A stretch of 64,000 bases of DNA from SG8-30 sp963715485 (GCA_963715485.1 OY970244.1:682001-746000), one strand, 5' to 3'; positions 36,623 to 46,625 are shown, counted from the first letter of the stretch. The notes: generated by a model not told the origin, from the sequence alone. Numbers and translations: made by a program.

Positions 36623-38119
36623 ATGAACCTGACCGAAGCGAGGGCCACGCTGCTCGTCCGCGCCGTCGAGACGGCGGACCGGGACGGCGTGCTGCTGCCG
36701 CTGGCGGTCCGCGACCGATGCACCGCGCAGGCAGGTCCGCCCGAGGCACCTGAGGCCGGCGGGGAGACGCTCGGGCCACGGTCGCAAGCCTTCCTGTCGC
36801 GCCGCGCCGCGCTGCTGGAGGCCGAGCTCGCCCGGCGAAGCCCCGGTCTGGACGCGCTCGGTGCCGGGCTCGGGCTGGGCAGCCTTCCCCTGTGGATCGC
36901 CGGGCTGGTCGTTCTCGGCGACCGGGCTGCTGTCTGCGCTGGCCTGGAAGGACCAGCCGCTGCAGTTGCTGGGTTTCCCGCTGCTGTGGCTGATCGCGTG
37001 GAACCTGCTGGTTTACCTGTGGCTGCTGGTCATGCCGTTGTTCGCCGCCGGAGCTGGCGGCGCGCCGCATCCGCTGGTCGACCTCGTCGCGCGGCTGCTC
37101 GCACGGCTGCGTATGCCACGCTGGCCGGTTGCCGGTGCGGGGGATGCCGGGACGGCGGTGGCGTCGCAGGCCGCGGCGCAGTTCCTGCGCGAGTGGGTCC
37201 CGTTGCAGGCCCCGCTGCTGGCGGCTCGCGCGAGGGCGCTGCTGCATGCCGGCGCGCTGCTGCTGGCCCTGGGGACGATGATCGGCCTGGTCCTGCTCGG
37301 GCTGCGCGTCCACTACATGGCGGGCTGGGAATCGAGCTGGGGCGTCACGGCAGAAGGGCTGTACGCCCTGCTGCGCCTGGTCCTGGCGCCTGCCGTGTGG
37401 GTCACGCCGGAGTCGATCGCCGCGATGCCCGACGCTCGCCGACATTCGATCCTGGTCGTTCCAGGAGAGTGGCCGTGGCGGGCACGCATGGGACCTGGTG
37501 AAGCTGTTCGTCGTCGCGACCTTCCTGTACGTGGTGGTGCCGCGCGCGGTGCTGTGGGCGCTGGCGCGGCGTCGCATCGCCGGTCGACGCGAGTCCTTCT
37601 ACACACCGCCAGCGGACGATCGCTACTACCGTCGCTTGCTGCAGTCCGGCCGCGGGTCCGGGCGAAGTCGCAGCCGTGTTCTTCCACGGGCTGGAACCGA
37701 CGGCGGCGCTGCGGGCGCGTCTGCGCGAGGCGCTCGGTGACGAGCTCGGGGGGCGCGTGACGCTGGAGTTCATGCCGGTGGTGACCTACGGCGACGAGGC
37801 TGGCGTATCGGACACGCTGGCCGGTCAGGACGAGCGCGAGCGCCTGGTGGCGGTGTTCAGCCTGGCCGCCACGCCGGAGGAGGAGGTCCAGGGGGAATTG
37901 TTGCGCCAGCTTGCCGCGCACGGGCCGGCGGGCCGCGAGTCGGCGCCGCTGGTGGTGCTCGATGCCGCGCCGCTGGAGCGCTTCGAGGCGGGCGGCGGTT
38001 TCCGGTCGCACTACGAGGATCGCCTCGGTGCCTGGGAGCGTTTCGCGAAGGGTCATGGCGCGACGCATCTGGTGCTGGCGCCCCGCGAGGCGGGCACGGC
38101 CGCGGGAACACACCCATGA
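36623..38119 (+). CDS. DUF2868 membrane protein, three frame breaks
   Basis: About 497 residues when three +1 shifts (near 36910, 37450 and 37660) are removed. The N-terminus 'MNLTEARATLLVRAVETAD' and the membrane core ('PLLWLIAWNLLVYLWLLVM', 'GMIGLVLLG'-like helices, 'FVVATFLYVVVPRAVLWAL') match DUF2868. The C-terminal part is soluble. Its last codon overlaps the DUF3482 GTPase start (ATGA). DUF2868 and DUF3482 are found together in many gammaproteobacteria and are thought to form a membrane-GTPase pair; the role is unknown. All breaks are of the same +1 sign. Confidence 0.75.
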
Positions 38120-39579
38120 AGCCGGCCGAAGACCCGAGCACCGTCACGCTGAGCCTGATCTCCCATACCAACGTGGGCAAGACCACGCTGGCGCGAACGC
38201 TGCTCCGGCGCGACATCGGCGAGGTGGCCGACGCGGCGCACGTCACGGACGTCAGCGAGGCCCACGTGATGATCGAGACCGGCGAGGGCCTGCGCATGAT
38301 GCTGTGGGACACCCCCGGCTTCGGCGATAGCGCCCACCTGCTGAAGCGGCTGCGCGCTGCGGGCAGCCCGATCGGCTGGCTGCTGGCGCAGGTGTGGGAC
38401 CGGTTCCGCGATCGTCCGCTGTGGTGCAGCCAGCAGGCAGTGAAGAACGTCCAGGCGGATGCCGACGTGGTGCTCTACCTGGTCAATGCGACCGAGGACC
38501 CGGCCGCCGCCGCTTACGTCGGCATGGAAATGCAGGTCCTGGAGTGGATCGGCAAGCCGGTGATCGTCCTGCTGAACCAGCTCGGCCCGCCCCGGCAGGC
38601 GGCGCGCGATGCTGCCGACCTCGCGCGCTGGGCCGAGGCGTTGAAGCCGTTCGCGGTGGTGCGCGAGTCGCTCGGCCTCGACGCGTTCGCACGCTGCTGG
38701 GTGCAGGAAGAGGTGTTGCTGGATGCGGTGGGGCGGCACCTGCCGGCGCACAAGCAGCCAGCGCACGCGGCCCTGACGGCGGCCTGGCGGTCGCGCAACC
38801 TCGAGGTGTTCGAGGCGTCCATGCACGCGCTCGCGCGGCAGGTCGCCGCGGCGGCGCACGACCAGGAATCGGTCCCGGGAGAGGGCTGGGGCGACAAGCT
38901 GCGCGGGGTCGTGGCCGGCGCGCTCGGCCGGGAGAGCAGCCCTGGGCGCAAGCGCGCGATGGGTGCGCTGGCGATGCGTCTCGACGCGGCGATCGTCGAG
39001 TCCACCAACGAGCTGATCCGCCTGCACTCGCTGGAAGGCACGGCGACGTCCGAGATCCTCGAGCGGCTGCGCGAGAACTTCGACGTCGACAAGCCGGTGG
39101 ATACCGGGACGGCCGCGCTGCTCGGCGGCTTCGTCACCGGCGCGCTGGCGGGGCTGAAGGCCGACCTGGCGGCGGGCGGCCTGACCTTCGGCGGTGGCGC
39201 GCTGGTCGGGGGCCTGCTGGGCGCGGCCAGCGCGGCGGGGCTCGCCAAGGGCTACAACCTGGTGCGCGGCGCGGAACATCCCGTGGTGCGCTGGGCGCCG
39301 GCGCTGCTGGCCAGCCTCGTCCACGGCGCGCTGCTGCGCTACCTGGCGGTGGCGCACTTCGGACGCGGACGCGGTCCGTGGCAGCAGAGCGAGGCCCCGC
39401 GCTTCTGGCAGGAGGAGATCGACGCCGTGCTCCGCGAGCGCGATCCGGCGCTACGGGCGGCGCTCGAGCGCGCGCAGGACGGTGGTCCCGAGGCGACCGA
39501 CGAACTGGCGCGCGTGCTGCAGGACGCGGCACGCGCCACGCTGCTGCGGCTGCATCCAGGCACGGCCGCAGCGTTCTGA
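38116..39579 (+). CDS. DUF3482-domain GTPase (partner of DUF2868)
   Basis: 487 residues. The P-loop is 'SHTNVGKTTLARTL' (about residue 16), followed by G3 'DTPGFGD' and G4-like 'LLNQLG'. The C-terminal half is DUF3482, with helices, a Gly-rich hydrophobic region ('LLGGFVTGALAGLKADLAAG') that could insert in or touch the membrane, and a C-terminal helical domain. It probably switches a membrane partner encoded by the overlapping DUF2868 gene. No pathway is known. It is unbroken although its neighbour has several breaks. Confidence 0.85.
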   Translation: MKPAEDPSTVTLSLISHTNVGKTTLARTLLRRDIGEVADAAHVTDVSEAHVMIETGEGLRMMLWDTPGFGDSAHLLKRLRAAGSPIGWLLAQVWDRFRDRPLWCSQQAVKNVQADADVVLYLVNATEDPAAAAYVGMEMQVLEWIGKPVIVLLNQLGPPRQAARDAADLARWAEALKPFAVVRESLGLDAFARCWVQEEVLLDAVGRHLPAHKQPAHAALTAAWRSRNLEVFEASMHALARQVAAAAHDQESVPGEGWGDKLRGVVAGALGRESSPGRKRAMGALAMRLDAAIVESTNELIRLHSLEGTATSEILERLRENFDVDKPVDTGTAALLGGFVTGALAGLKADLAAGGLTFGGGALVGGLLGAASAAGLAKGYNLVRGAEHPVVRWAPALLASLVHGALLRYLAVAHFGRGRGPWQQSEAPRFWQEEIDAVLRERDPALRAALERAQDGGPEATDELARVLQDAARATLLRLHPGTAAAF

Positions 39580-39592
39580 ACCGCGGAACCGC

Positions 39593-39785
39593 GGTGCCGG
39601 GTCGGGGGTTTCGGGGGTTTTCAGGCGAATTGGGAGCCTCAGACCCGCACCGGCGCCCGAGGACGACCCGGGTCTCCCCGGCGAGCGAGTGTCGGCTCTC
39701 CGGGGAGCGGGGAGACCTCGGGAGCCCGGGCGGGTCTGCGCCTCCGCAATTCGCCAGAAAACCCCGAAATCCCCGGCCCGGCACC
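39593..39785 (+). repeat. Long copy (193 bp) of the GGTGCCGGG palindromic repeat
   Basis: Left arm GGTGCCGGGTCGGGGGTTTC, right arm ending CCCGGCCCGGCACC, with inner inverted segments (AATTGGGAG against the CGCAATTCG region) around a conserved core GGTCTCCCCGGCGAGCGAGT. The arms differ at a few positions. It fills most of the gap between the DUF3482 GTPase and YegP genes. The core orientation is taken as +. Confidence 0.9.
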
Positions 39786-39878
39786 GTACCGGATCACGGT
39801 TGCAGGGTGTTCCCCGCCGGCTGATTCTCGTACAGTCACCCGCGTGCGCTGGTGCACAAGGAAGAGAGGACATCCAAG

Positions 39879-40220
39879 ATGGCTGGATATTTCGAGATTC
39901 GCCGCGGCGCAGGCGGTGCCTTCCGCTTCAACCTGAAGGCGGGTAACCACGAGACGATCCTGACGAGCGAGACCTACACCACGAAGGACGCTGCGCTCAA
40001 CGGGATCGAGTCGGTCAGGAAGAACGCTGGCGAGGACGGGAATTTCGACCGGCGCACTGCCAAGGATGGCTCGCCCTATTTCGTGCTGGTGGCGGGCAAC
40101 CAGCAGGTCATTGGCAAGAGCGAAATGTACTCCGGCGAGTCGGCGATGGAGAACGGCATCAGCTCCGTACAGAGCAACGCAGCCGACGCCAAGATCGTCG
40201 ACAAGAGCGACGAGGCCTGA
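39879..40220 (+). CDS. yegP: YegP family DUF1508 protein
   Basis: 113 residues with two DUF1508 repeats: 'YFEIRRGAGGAFRFNLKAGN' with 'AALNGIESVRKNA', and 'YFVLVAGNQQVIGKSEMY' with 'AMENGISSVQSNA'. The fold is a small beta-alpha unit found in many bacteria (YegP) with no known activity. The chosen ATG at 39879 fits the first repeat; a start at 39852 would add an unconserved tail. Confidence 0.9.
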   Translation: MAGYFEIRRGAGGAFRFNLKAGNHETILTSETYTTKDAALNGIESVRKNAGEDGNFDRRTAKDGSPYFVLVAGNQQVIGKSEMYSGESAMENGISSVQSNAADAKIVDKSDEA

Positions 40221-40229
40221 CACATGCAT

Positions 40230-40290
40230 GGTGCCGGGTCGGGGATCCGGGGTATGTGTCGCCAAATCCCCGGATCCCCGACCCGGCACC
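40230..40290. repeat. Short copy of the GGTGCCGGG palindromic repeat (arms only)
   Basis: GGTGCCGGGTCGGGGATCCGGGG, a 15-nt loop and its exact reverse complement. Both arms carry the same GATCC variant not seen in most copies. It lies between the convergent YegP and ParA genes. Confidence 0.9.
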
Positions 40291-40298
40291 GGCATTCC

Positions 40299-41057
40299 TT
40301 ATTCAGGGCGCCGCGCTCCCAAGCGGTCCTGGATCTCTAGCCAGAGCTGCCCGTAGAGCTGCGATGCGGCGCTGCGCGGCGAGAACGCGGGCAGCGGCGC
40401 GCGGCGCACGGCCATACGCTCGATCTCGCTCCAGTACGGAATCTCCGTCACCAGTACCGCGGGGAAGCGCTGCCGGGCCTCGGCCATCAGCTCGAGGTGC
40501 AGGGACTTGCGCCGGTCCGCCATCGAGAAAAATGGCAGCACCGCAAGGTCGCTCCAGCCGGCGCTGGCCACGAACCCGAACAGCTGCTCCAGCATGCGCA
40601 GCGACAGCGGCGTCGGCAGGACCGGCACCACCACGGCATCCGCCGCACGCAGCACGTTCTCCGACAGCAGCGTCATGCCCGGCGGGCAGTCGAGCACCAG
40701 CCGGTCGAAGGCCTCGCCCAGGGGCCGTGCCATCTTCAGCAGCCGGGCGGTCGGGTGCTTTCGCTCGCTCATGTGGATGTCGAAGTCACGGTACGAGGCA
40801 TCCGCAGGCACGTACCACAGGCGATCGTAGGCACTCGGCGCGACGAGCTCGGTCAGCTCGCGCTTGCCACGCACCAGCTTGCGGGCGGAGGCGCGCCGAT
40901 TGTCCTCGCCCTGCAGCAGGTACGTGGCGGCGCCCTGGGGATCGAGGTCCCACAACGCCGTCGCGGTGCCGCCCGCGGCAGACAGGTAGGCGAGGTTCAC
41001 GGCGGTGGTGGTCTTGCCGACACCACCCTTGATGTTGGAGACCGCGATGATCTGCAT
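40299..41057 (-). CDS. ParA-family ATPase (orphan)
   Basis: 252 residues. The deviant Walker A motif is 'NIKGGVGKTTTAVNL' at residue about 8, with 'DLDPQGAATYLL' and the Walker B region 'FDRLVLDCPPGMTLLSENVL'. ParA/MinD-type ATPases position plasmids, chromosomes or protein clusters. There is no ParB gene nor a parS-like repeat next to it, so it is probably an orphan that places other cargo. It is convergent with YegP and lies next to a copy of the repeat. Confidence 0.85.
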   Translation of the reverse strand: MQIIAVSNIKGGVGKTTTAVNLAYLSAAGGTATALWDLDPQGAATYLLQGEDNRRASARKLVRGKRELTELVAPSAYDRLWYVPADASYRDFDIHMSERKHPTARLLKMARPLGEAFDRLVLDCPPGMTLLSENVLRAADAVVVPVLPTPLSLRMLEQLFGFVASAGWSDLAVLPFFSMADRRKSLHLELMAEARQRFPAVLVTEIPYWSEIERMAVRRAPLPAFSPRSAASQLYGQLWLEIQDRLGARRPE

Positions 41058-41284
41058 GAGGTGGGCATCTTAGCCCGGCACGCCGGGTGAGGCCGCCGGG
41101 GGACGGAACCGGGGTCAGGACTTTCCACTACAGGAGCCGGCTCCTCCTCCGTCTCCGCAGAAAAACGAATTCTTTCAATGAGTTGACCCGTGTCCACTCA
41201 GCGGCCACGAGCGCGTTGCAGTGCACAATAACCGGGGCGCTTGGTTACACTGCGCCCCTGCCCACTCACCCTTGTCGCCCCGAG

Positions 41285-41506
41285 ATGAACGCCACCGTGA
41301 ACTTCACCCACTGCGCCGGCGAGGTCTCTCGCGCGGCAATGGAGTCGCTCGCCCGTGAGCTGAGCGTGCCACTGGAGCAGGTGGAGGAAGCCTGCCGGCG
41401 GGAAGCCGAGGCGCTCGAGTCCGACGCGCGCATCAAGAACTTCGTGCCGGTGCTGGTGACCAGCCGGGTCCGCAGCGAACTGCGGCGCCGGCAGCACCGC
41501 GCCTGA
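41285..41506 (+). CDS. DUF3562 family small protein
   Basis: 73 residues from ATG 41285. 'SVPLEQVEEACRREAEALES' and 'VPVLVTSRVRSELRRRQ' are the DUF3562 pattern, a small helical protein of beta- and gammaproteobacteria. The function is unknown. The 41058-41284 stretch before it has the short 'GGAACCGGGGTCAGGACTTT' string near 41105 (see findings) and no gene. Confidence 0.75.
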   Translation: MNATVNFTHCAGEVSRAAMESLARELSVPLEQVEEACRREAEALESDARIKNFVPVLVTSRVRSELRRRQHRA

Positions 41507-41530
41507 ACCGCGACCGGCGTGTCCCCCTCG

Positions 41531-41552
41531 CTGCGCCGGCCGGCGCAGCGCG
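41531..41552. terminator. Perfect 22-bp palindrome after the DUF3562 gene
   Basis: CGCTGCGCCGG followed directly by its reverse complement; a possible terminator without a U tract. Downstream, the 13-base unit CTGTAGCCCGAGM occurs twice in tandem at about 41559-41584. No gene is seen between here and 41681. Confidence 0.4.
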
Positions 41553-41681
41553 ACATTCCTGTAGCCCGAGCCTGTAGCCCGAGACCGGTGCGGCTGGCTG
41601 TCACCTCCGGCTGGTACGTTTGTTGCACTGCAATCCAGAGGCCCGCGACGGATCGCCGGGCTGCCACGCGGGTGCGACAGG

Positions 41682-42617
41682 ATGGACACGCCGGTACACG
41701 ACATGATGGTCACGCTGCCCGCGGCGCGGCGGGTCTCGCTGCGCAGCCTGCGCACGTTCTGCATCGCGGCGCGGCACCTGAGCTTCAAGACGGCCGCGGA
41801 CGAGCTGTTCATCAGCCCCTCTGCAGTGAGTCACCAGGTGCGGGACCTCGAGGCCCAGCTCGATGCCCGGCTGTTCGAGCGGCAGACCCGCAGCCTGCTG
41901 CTGACCGCGCACGGGCGGGCACTGTTCGACGAAGTGGACCCGCTGCTCAGGCGCGTCTACGAGGTGCTGGACCGCTTCGGTAGCCAGCCGCGCCGGCGCA
42001 CGCTGCGCCTGGCGCTGATGCCGTTTTTCGCGACGGAACTGTTCATCCCGAGCCTGCACCTGTTCGTCGCCGAGAACCCCATGGTGGACCTGCGTATCGA
42101 GACGACGGCGGTGCGCCTCACCCAGCACCGAGCGGACGCCGATGCCTCGATCCTGCTGTCGCAGGAGCCGCCCGAGGGCCTCGTTGCGGAACCCCTGTGC
42201 CCGCTGCGGCTGATCGCCGCCTGCGCGCCGTCCCTCAGGGCCTCGCTCGGGACGGCTACCGCACGACAGCTGGCCGACGACCCGTCGGTCACGCTGATCG
42301 TCAGCCGTTCGCACCCGGACTCGTGGGATGCGTGGTTCAAGGCGGCAGGGGCGGTCCGCGGCGCGGAGCACCGCATCCTGAACCTCGACAACACCGCGGC
42401 GGTCGCCCTTGCAGCGGAACGGGGCCTCGGTGTCGCGTTGCTGCCGATGCCCACCGGTGGGGCGTGGCTGCGTTCGGGCGCACTACAAGCGATCACCGGC
42501 GAGGCGCTGGTCACCGGGGAACGCTATTTCCTGGTGTACCGCCCGGAGGACGCGGAACGCGCCGAGATGCGCGCGCTGCGCGACTGGGCAGTACGCCAGT
42601 TCGCCGGCCTGGCATGA
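41682..42617 (+). CDS. LysR-family transcriptional regulator (GcvA-like)
   Basis: 311 residues. The helix-turn-helix 'FCIAARHLSFKTAADELFIS' and 'SAVSHQVRDLEAQL' is followed by an effector-binding domain ('LRLALMPFFATELFIPSLH', 'VALAAERGLGVALLPMP'). The sequence resembles the GcvA group. It has no divergent partner; the gene before it is DUF3562. Targets cannot be predicted. ATG 41703 is a possible alternative start. Confidence 0.9.
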   Translation: MDTPVHDMMVTLPAARRVSLRSLRTFCIAARHLSFKTAADELFISPSAVSHQVRDLEAQLDARLFERQTRSLLLTAHGRALFDEVDPLLRRVYEVLDRFGSQPRRRTLRLALMPFFATELFIPSLHLFVAENPMVDLRIETTAVRLTQHRADADASILLSQEPPEGLVAEPLCPLRLIAACAPSLRASLGTATARQLADDPSVTLIVSRSHPDSWDAWFKAAGAVRGAEHRILNLDNTAAVALAAERGLGVALLPMPTGGAWLRSGALQAITGEALVTGERYFLVYRPEDAERAEMRALRDWAVRQFAGLA

Positions 42618-42740
42618 GCATCCTTCACGCGTCGCTCCAACAAATCTCCTTTGTCACGTCCCGGACCCGGCGGCAACCTGCAACCCGGGTGGGCGCCGAC
42701 GCGTTTCAACAGGGAACGTGCAATGAAGGAGGAACGCAGC

Positions 42741-43279
42741 ATGGACATCAGGAAGGGAAGGTCGATCGCGGCCGCTTGCGCCGTGGCGCTTTGCGGCATG
42801 GTCCTCGGGCAAGCCGCCGTGGCGAACCCGGCGCAGGATGCGAGGCAGCCCGCATCCGCATGTCGCTGGTGGTGTTCGAGGGTGTCCCGGGCAGCGACGC
42901 GCTGCTGCGGGGCGACTATGAACTGGGCCTGCGGCAATCGCTCGATGCCTACGACGGTGGGCCCGGCCGGCACGCCGTGGAGCTCACCAACAACCTCTGC
43001 GTGGCCCACGCGAAGCTCGGCGACCTCGCCGCGGCCAGCGAGCACTGCGAGCGTGCCATGGAGGCCAGGATACGCGGCGGCAACGGGATGCTGGAGAGCC
43101 AGCACTACCGTGCGGTGGTGCTGGTGAACCGCGGCGTGCTGCACAGCGTGCAGGGCGAGATGGCGGCGGCCGGCGCGGACTTTGCCGAGGCGGGCCGCGG
43201 CTTCCCGCAGCTGGGCGTCGCAAGGAGCAACCTGCTGCGCCTCGGCGAGGCGGGCGAGCCGCCGACCACCACGCAGTGA
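42741..43279 (+). CDS. Secreted TPR-like protein, one frame break
   Basis: The ATG at 42741 follows an AAGGAGG site. The signal peptide is 'SIAAACAVALCGMVLGQAAVA'. A -1-type shift near 42850 joins to 'RIRMSLVVFEGVPGSDALL', then two TPR-like helical pairs: 'NNLCVAHAKLGDLAAASEHC' and 'VVLVNRGVLHSVQGEMAAAG'. TPR proteins bind other proteins in the periplasm. A strong terminator follows. The family is not recognised beyond the TPR fold. Confidence 0.6.
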
Positions 43280-43334
43280 AGGTCGCACCCGCCGCGATCA
43301 CGCGGCGGGGCGCCTCCAGCATACGGTCCCCCTT

Positions 43335-43389
43335 GGGGTCGGCGGTGAACCCGGACGTGGACCCGGTTCACCGTCGGCCCCGTTCTTTT
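43335..43389 (+). terminator. Strong terminator after the TPR gene
   Basis: GGGGTCGGCGGTGAACC pairs with GGTTCACCGTCGGCCCC (two weak pairs), followed by GTTCTTTT. Confidence 0.8.
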
Positions 43390-43397
43390 GTGCTTAG

Positions 43398-44175
43398 ATG
43401 CCGCGCGTGTGGCGCTCCATCCGTATCGCGATCCTGCTGACCCTCCTCGCCGTCGTGGCGCTCAGCGCCTACCTGGATCGATTGCGCACGACGGACTGGG
43501 ACCGGACGCTGTGGGTCGGCGTTTTCCCGGTCAACGCCGACGGGCGCGAATCCACCACGGCGTACATCTCGCGGCTGCAGCCGGGGGATTTCCGCGACGT
43601 CGAGGCGTTCTTCGCCAGCGAGGCGGCCGCCTGGGACGTTGCGTCGCAGCGCCCGGTGCACGTCGAGCTGTATCCTGCGGTGGAGACGTCGCCGCCAGCG
43701 CTCGCAGCCCGGTGCCAGCCTGCCCGGGCGGATGCTCTGGAGCCTGAAGGCGCGTTACTACAGCTGGCGTGTCGCGGGAGACAGGCATGCGCACGTCCGC
43801 GTGTTCGTGCTGTTCCACGATCCGGATCACACCTCGCAGGTACCGCACTCGCTTGGCCTTCAGAAGGGCCTGATCGGGATCGTGCATGCTTATGCCGACC
43901 CGGCCTACGGCTCGACCAACAGCGTCGTGCTGGCGCACGAGCTGATGCACACCCTTGGCGCGACCGACAAGTACGATCCGGCGACCTCGCAACCGCTCTT
44001 TCCGCAAGGCTATGCCGAGCCGGATGCGACGCCGCTGCACCCGCAGCGGTTCGCGGAGATCATGGCCGGGCGGATCGCGATCGCGACCGACGAGGCCGGG
44101 ATGCCCGCGAGCCTCTCGCAGGCCGTCGTGGGCCCGGAAACGGCCCGGGAAATCAACTGGATCGACGGGCCATAG
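43398..44175 (+). CDS. Membrane-anchored zinc metalloprotease-like protein, one frame break
   Basis: The ATG at 43398 gives an N-terminal transmembrane helix ('IRIAILLTLLAVVALSAYL') and 'WVGVFPVNADGR'. A +1 shift near 43710 joins to 'SLKARYYSWRVAGDRHAHVR', 'VFVLFHDPDHTSQVPHSLG' and the zinc motif HELMHTLGATD ('VVLAHELMHTLGATDKYD'), with a possible third ligand in the HxxE(D) region. Metallopeptidase fold, substrate unknown. The total would be about 258 residues. I do not recognise a Pfam family. Confidence 0.6.
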
Positions 44176-44322
44176 GACTCCCTGTCCTATAGTTTCCGCG
44201 GCCCACCTGTCGGACACTGCGGCCCACTCCTTCCGCGGGTTGCAGCGGGTCCGCCAGGCTCCCACCGCCGGCTTCGCCTCGACCGCATGCTTCCGGGTCG
44301 CTGACCCGTTACCCTTCCAGAC

Positions 44323-45877
44323 ATGAACGAACTCGACCTGAACCTCCTCCTGCCGCTGGTCGGCCTCCTGGCGCTGGGCGTCGGGATCGCGATCGGCTGG
44401 TTCCTCGGGCGCAGCCGCGAGCACGCCACCCTGGCGCCGGAGATCATGGACCTGCAGTCCAAGCTGGCCGTGGCCGCCAGCGACCTTGGCGGCGCCCGGG
44501 CGCGCGCCGATGAACTCGGGCAGCGGCTGGAGGGCGCGATGGCGCGCATGTCGGAGGCCGAGCAGGCGCGGTCGGCCGCGCAGGCGCGCGCCGAGGCGCT
44601 GCCGGCCATGAAGGCCGAGGTGGACCAGCTGCGCGCCGAGACCCGCACGCTGGGCGAGGCGCGCCAGCAGCTCGCGACCCAGCTGGAGCAGCAGCGCGAG
44701 GCCTTCGCGTCCCAGGAGAGGCTGCTCAAGGAAGCGGAGACCGCCCTGAAGGACACCTTCAAGTCGCTGGCTGCGGAGTCCCTGCGCACCAACAACCAGC
44801 AGTTCATGGAGCTGGCGAAGACCCAGCTGGAGGCCACGCAGGCGCAGGCGCGCTCGGACCTCGAGAAACGGCAGATCGGCATCCAGGAACTGGTCAAGCC
44901 GGTGCGGGAGTCGCTGGAGAAGGTGGACATCCGCATCCAGGACCTGGAGAAGGCGCGGGTCGGCGCCTACGCCTCCATCGCCAAGGAGCTGGAGGGGCTG
45001 CGCGAGACGCAGAACCTGTTGCGGTCCGAGACCGGCAACCTCGCGCGGGCCCTGCGCGCGCCGTCGGTACGCGGCCGCTGGGGCGAGCTGCAGCTGCGCC
45101 GCGTCGTCGAGATGGCCGGAATGCTCTCCCACGTGGATTTCGTGGAGCAGGAGTCGGCCTCGTCCGAGACCGGCGCGCTGCGCCCGGACCTGAAGGTGCG
45201 GCTGCCCGGCCGGCGCACGGTGATCGTGGATGCCAAGGCGCCGCTGATGGCCTACCTCGACTCGTTGGAGACCCAGGACGATGTCGTGCGGCAGTCGCTG
45301 CTCGCCGACCATGCGCGGCAGCTGCGCGACCACGTGAAGAAGCTCTCGCTGAAGCAGTACTGGGACCAGTTCGACGAGACGCCGGACTTCGTCGTGATGT
45401 TCATCCCCGGCGAGGTGTTCTACAGCGCCGCGCTGCAGGCCGACCCGGGGCTGATCGAGGACGCCGTGGGCCAGAAGGTCATCCTGGCCACGCCGACCAC
45501 GCTGATCGCGCTGCTGCGCACCGTCGCCTATGGCTGGCGGCAGGAGGCGCTGGCCGAGAACGCGCGCGACATCGCCCAGCTCGGCAAGGACCTGTACGAG
45601 CGGCTGAACACGCTGGCCGGCCACTGGGATGCGGTAGGCACCGGCCTGAAGCGTGCGGTCGATTCCTACAACAAGGCCACGGCGTCGCTCGATTCGCGCG
45701 TGCTGGTGACCGCGCAGACGCTTCCGCGAGCTGAACATCGGCGTGGAGAAGGAAGAGATCCCCTCGCCGCCGCCGGTGGAACTGCTGCCGCGCGAGGTGC
45801 AGTCGGCCGAGTTCCAGAAGCAGCTGCCGGGTCCGGACAGGGACGGAGTCCAGGGAGTCCAGGAGGAGGAGTCGTGA
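44323..45877 (+). CDS. rmuC: DNA recombination protein RmuC, one frame break near the C-terminus
   Basis: About 517 residues. The N-terminal membrane helix is 'LLALGVGIAIGWFLGRSR', followed by a long coiled coil and the RmuC nuclease-like domain ('GELQLRRVVEMAGML', 'PGRRTVIVDAKAPLMAYL', 'FVVMFIPGEVFYSAAL', 'VILATPTTLIALLRTVAYGW'). Near 45720 a +1 shift is needed to reach 'FRELNIGVEKEEIPSP' and the stop. RmuC limits inversions at short inverted repeats, which is notable in a window rich in such repeats. The stop overlaps the next GTG start. Confidence 0.9.
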
Positions 45878-46591
45878 GACGCACGACGATTGCGGTGTCC
45901 GCCACCGCGTGGCTGGCGGGATGTGCGGGACTCGGCGGGATGCCGAGCCCGGTGCTGATGGCCGGCTACGACTGGGACGGCCTCGAGCCGGTCGACATGC
46001 GCGGCATGGACTACGCGGCGGTGGACCCGCTGACCGACTTCGGCAGTTACTCGCGCGTCATTGTCGATCCGGTCGAGGTGTCCTTCGCGCGAGGGCTGGG
46101 AGCCGCAGGAGCCCGGTTCGTTCTTCGACGCCACGGAGCGCGATCTCGATCGGCTGAAGGAGGACCTGTCCGAGGTGGTCCACGACGGATTCGTCAGGGA
46201 GATCCGGGAGGGCGACCGCTACGAGGTCACGGATGCGCCGGGTCCCGGCGTGCTGCGCATCCACGCGCGGCTCGTGGACGTGCGGCTGAACGCCCCGCAC
46301 CTGCCGACGGCTGCACGAACCGAGCAGTTCGCCCGCTCCGCCGGCGAGTGGACGCTGGTGGCTGATCTCGTCGACACGCAGAGCGGCGCCGTCGTGGGCC
46401 GCCTGGTCGATCGCTGGGAGGATCCCGAGGAGCAGTACCTGCAGCGGATGACGCGCGCGGAGAACACGCGCGCGCTGTGGCGCGCGACGGATGCCTGGGC
46501 GCGTGCCGTGCGGCGCTATCTCGACGTGGCGGGAATCAGGAACCGAATGGAAGGAGCGGGCGAGGGGCTGCGCTCGACCGGCGGCGACTGA
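45874..46591 (+). CDS. DUF3313 family lipoprotein, one frame break
   Basis: A GTG start overlaps the rmuC stop (GTGA). The signal 'TTIAVSATAWLAGC' has a lipobox. A +1 shift near 46090 joins 'SYSRVIVDPVEVSF' to 'GWEPQEPGSFF' and the body ('LDRLKEDLSEVVHDGFVREI', 'VLRIHARLVDVRLNAPHLP', 'TQSGAVVGRLVDRWEDPE'). DUF3313 lipoproteins are found in proteobacteria and have no known function. It is about 238 residues and lies in the rmuC operon. Confidence 0.75.
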
Positions 46592-46625
46592 CGCGATCGA
46601 AGCGACGGGCAGCCGGGCAGGACGA

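Noticed and set aside
39593..40290. The palindromic repeats as plain terminators
   Set aside because: They lack U tracts, and long copies have a conserved core; some genes beside them also have a normal terminator.
40299..41057. A plasmid or chromosome ParAB partition locus
   Set aside because: No parB gene or parS-like repeat lies beside it.
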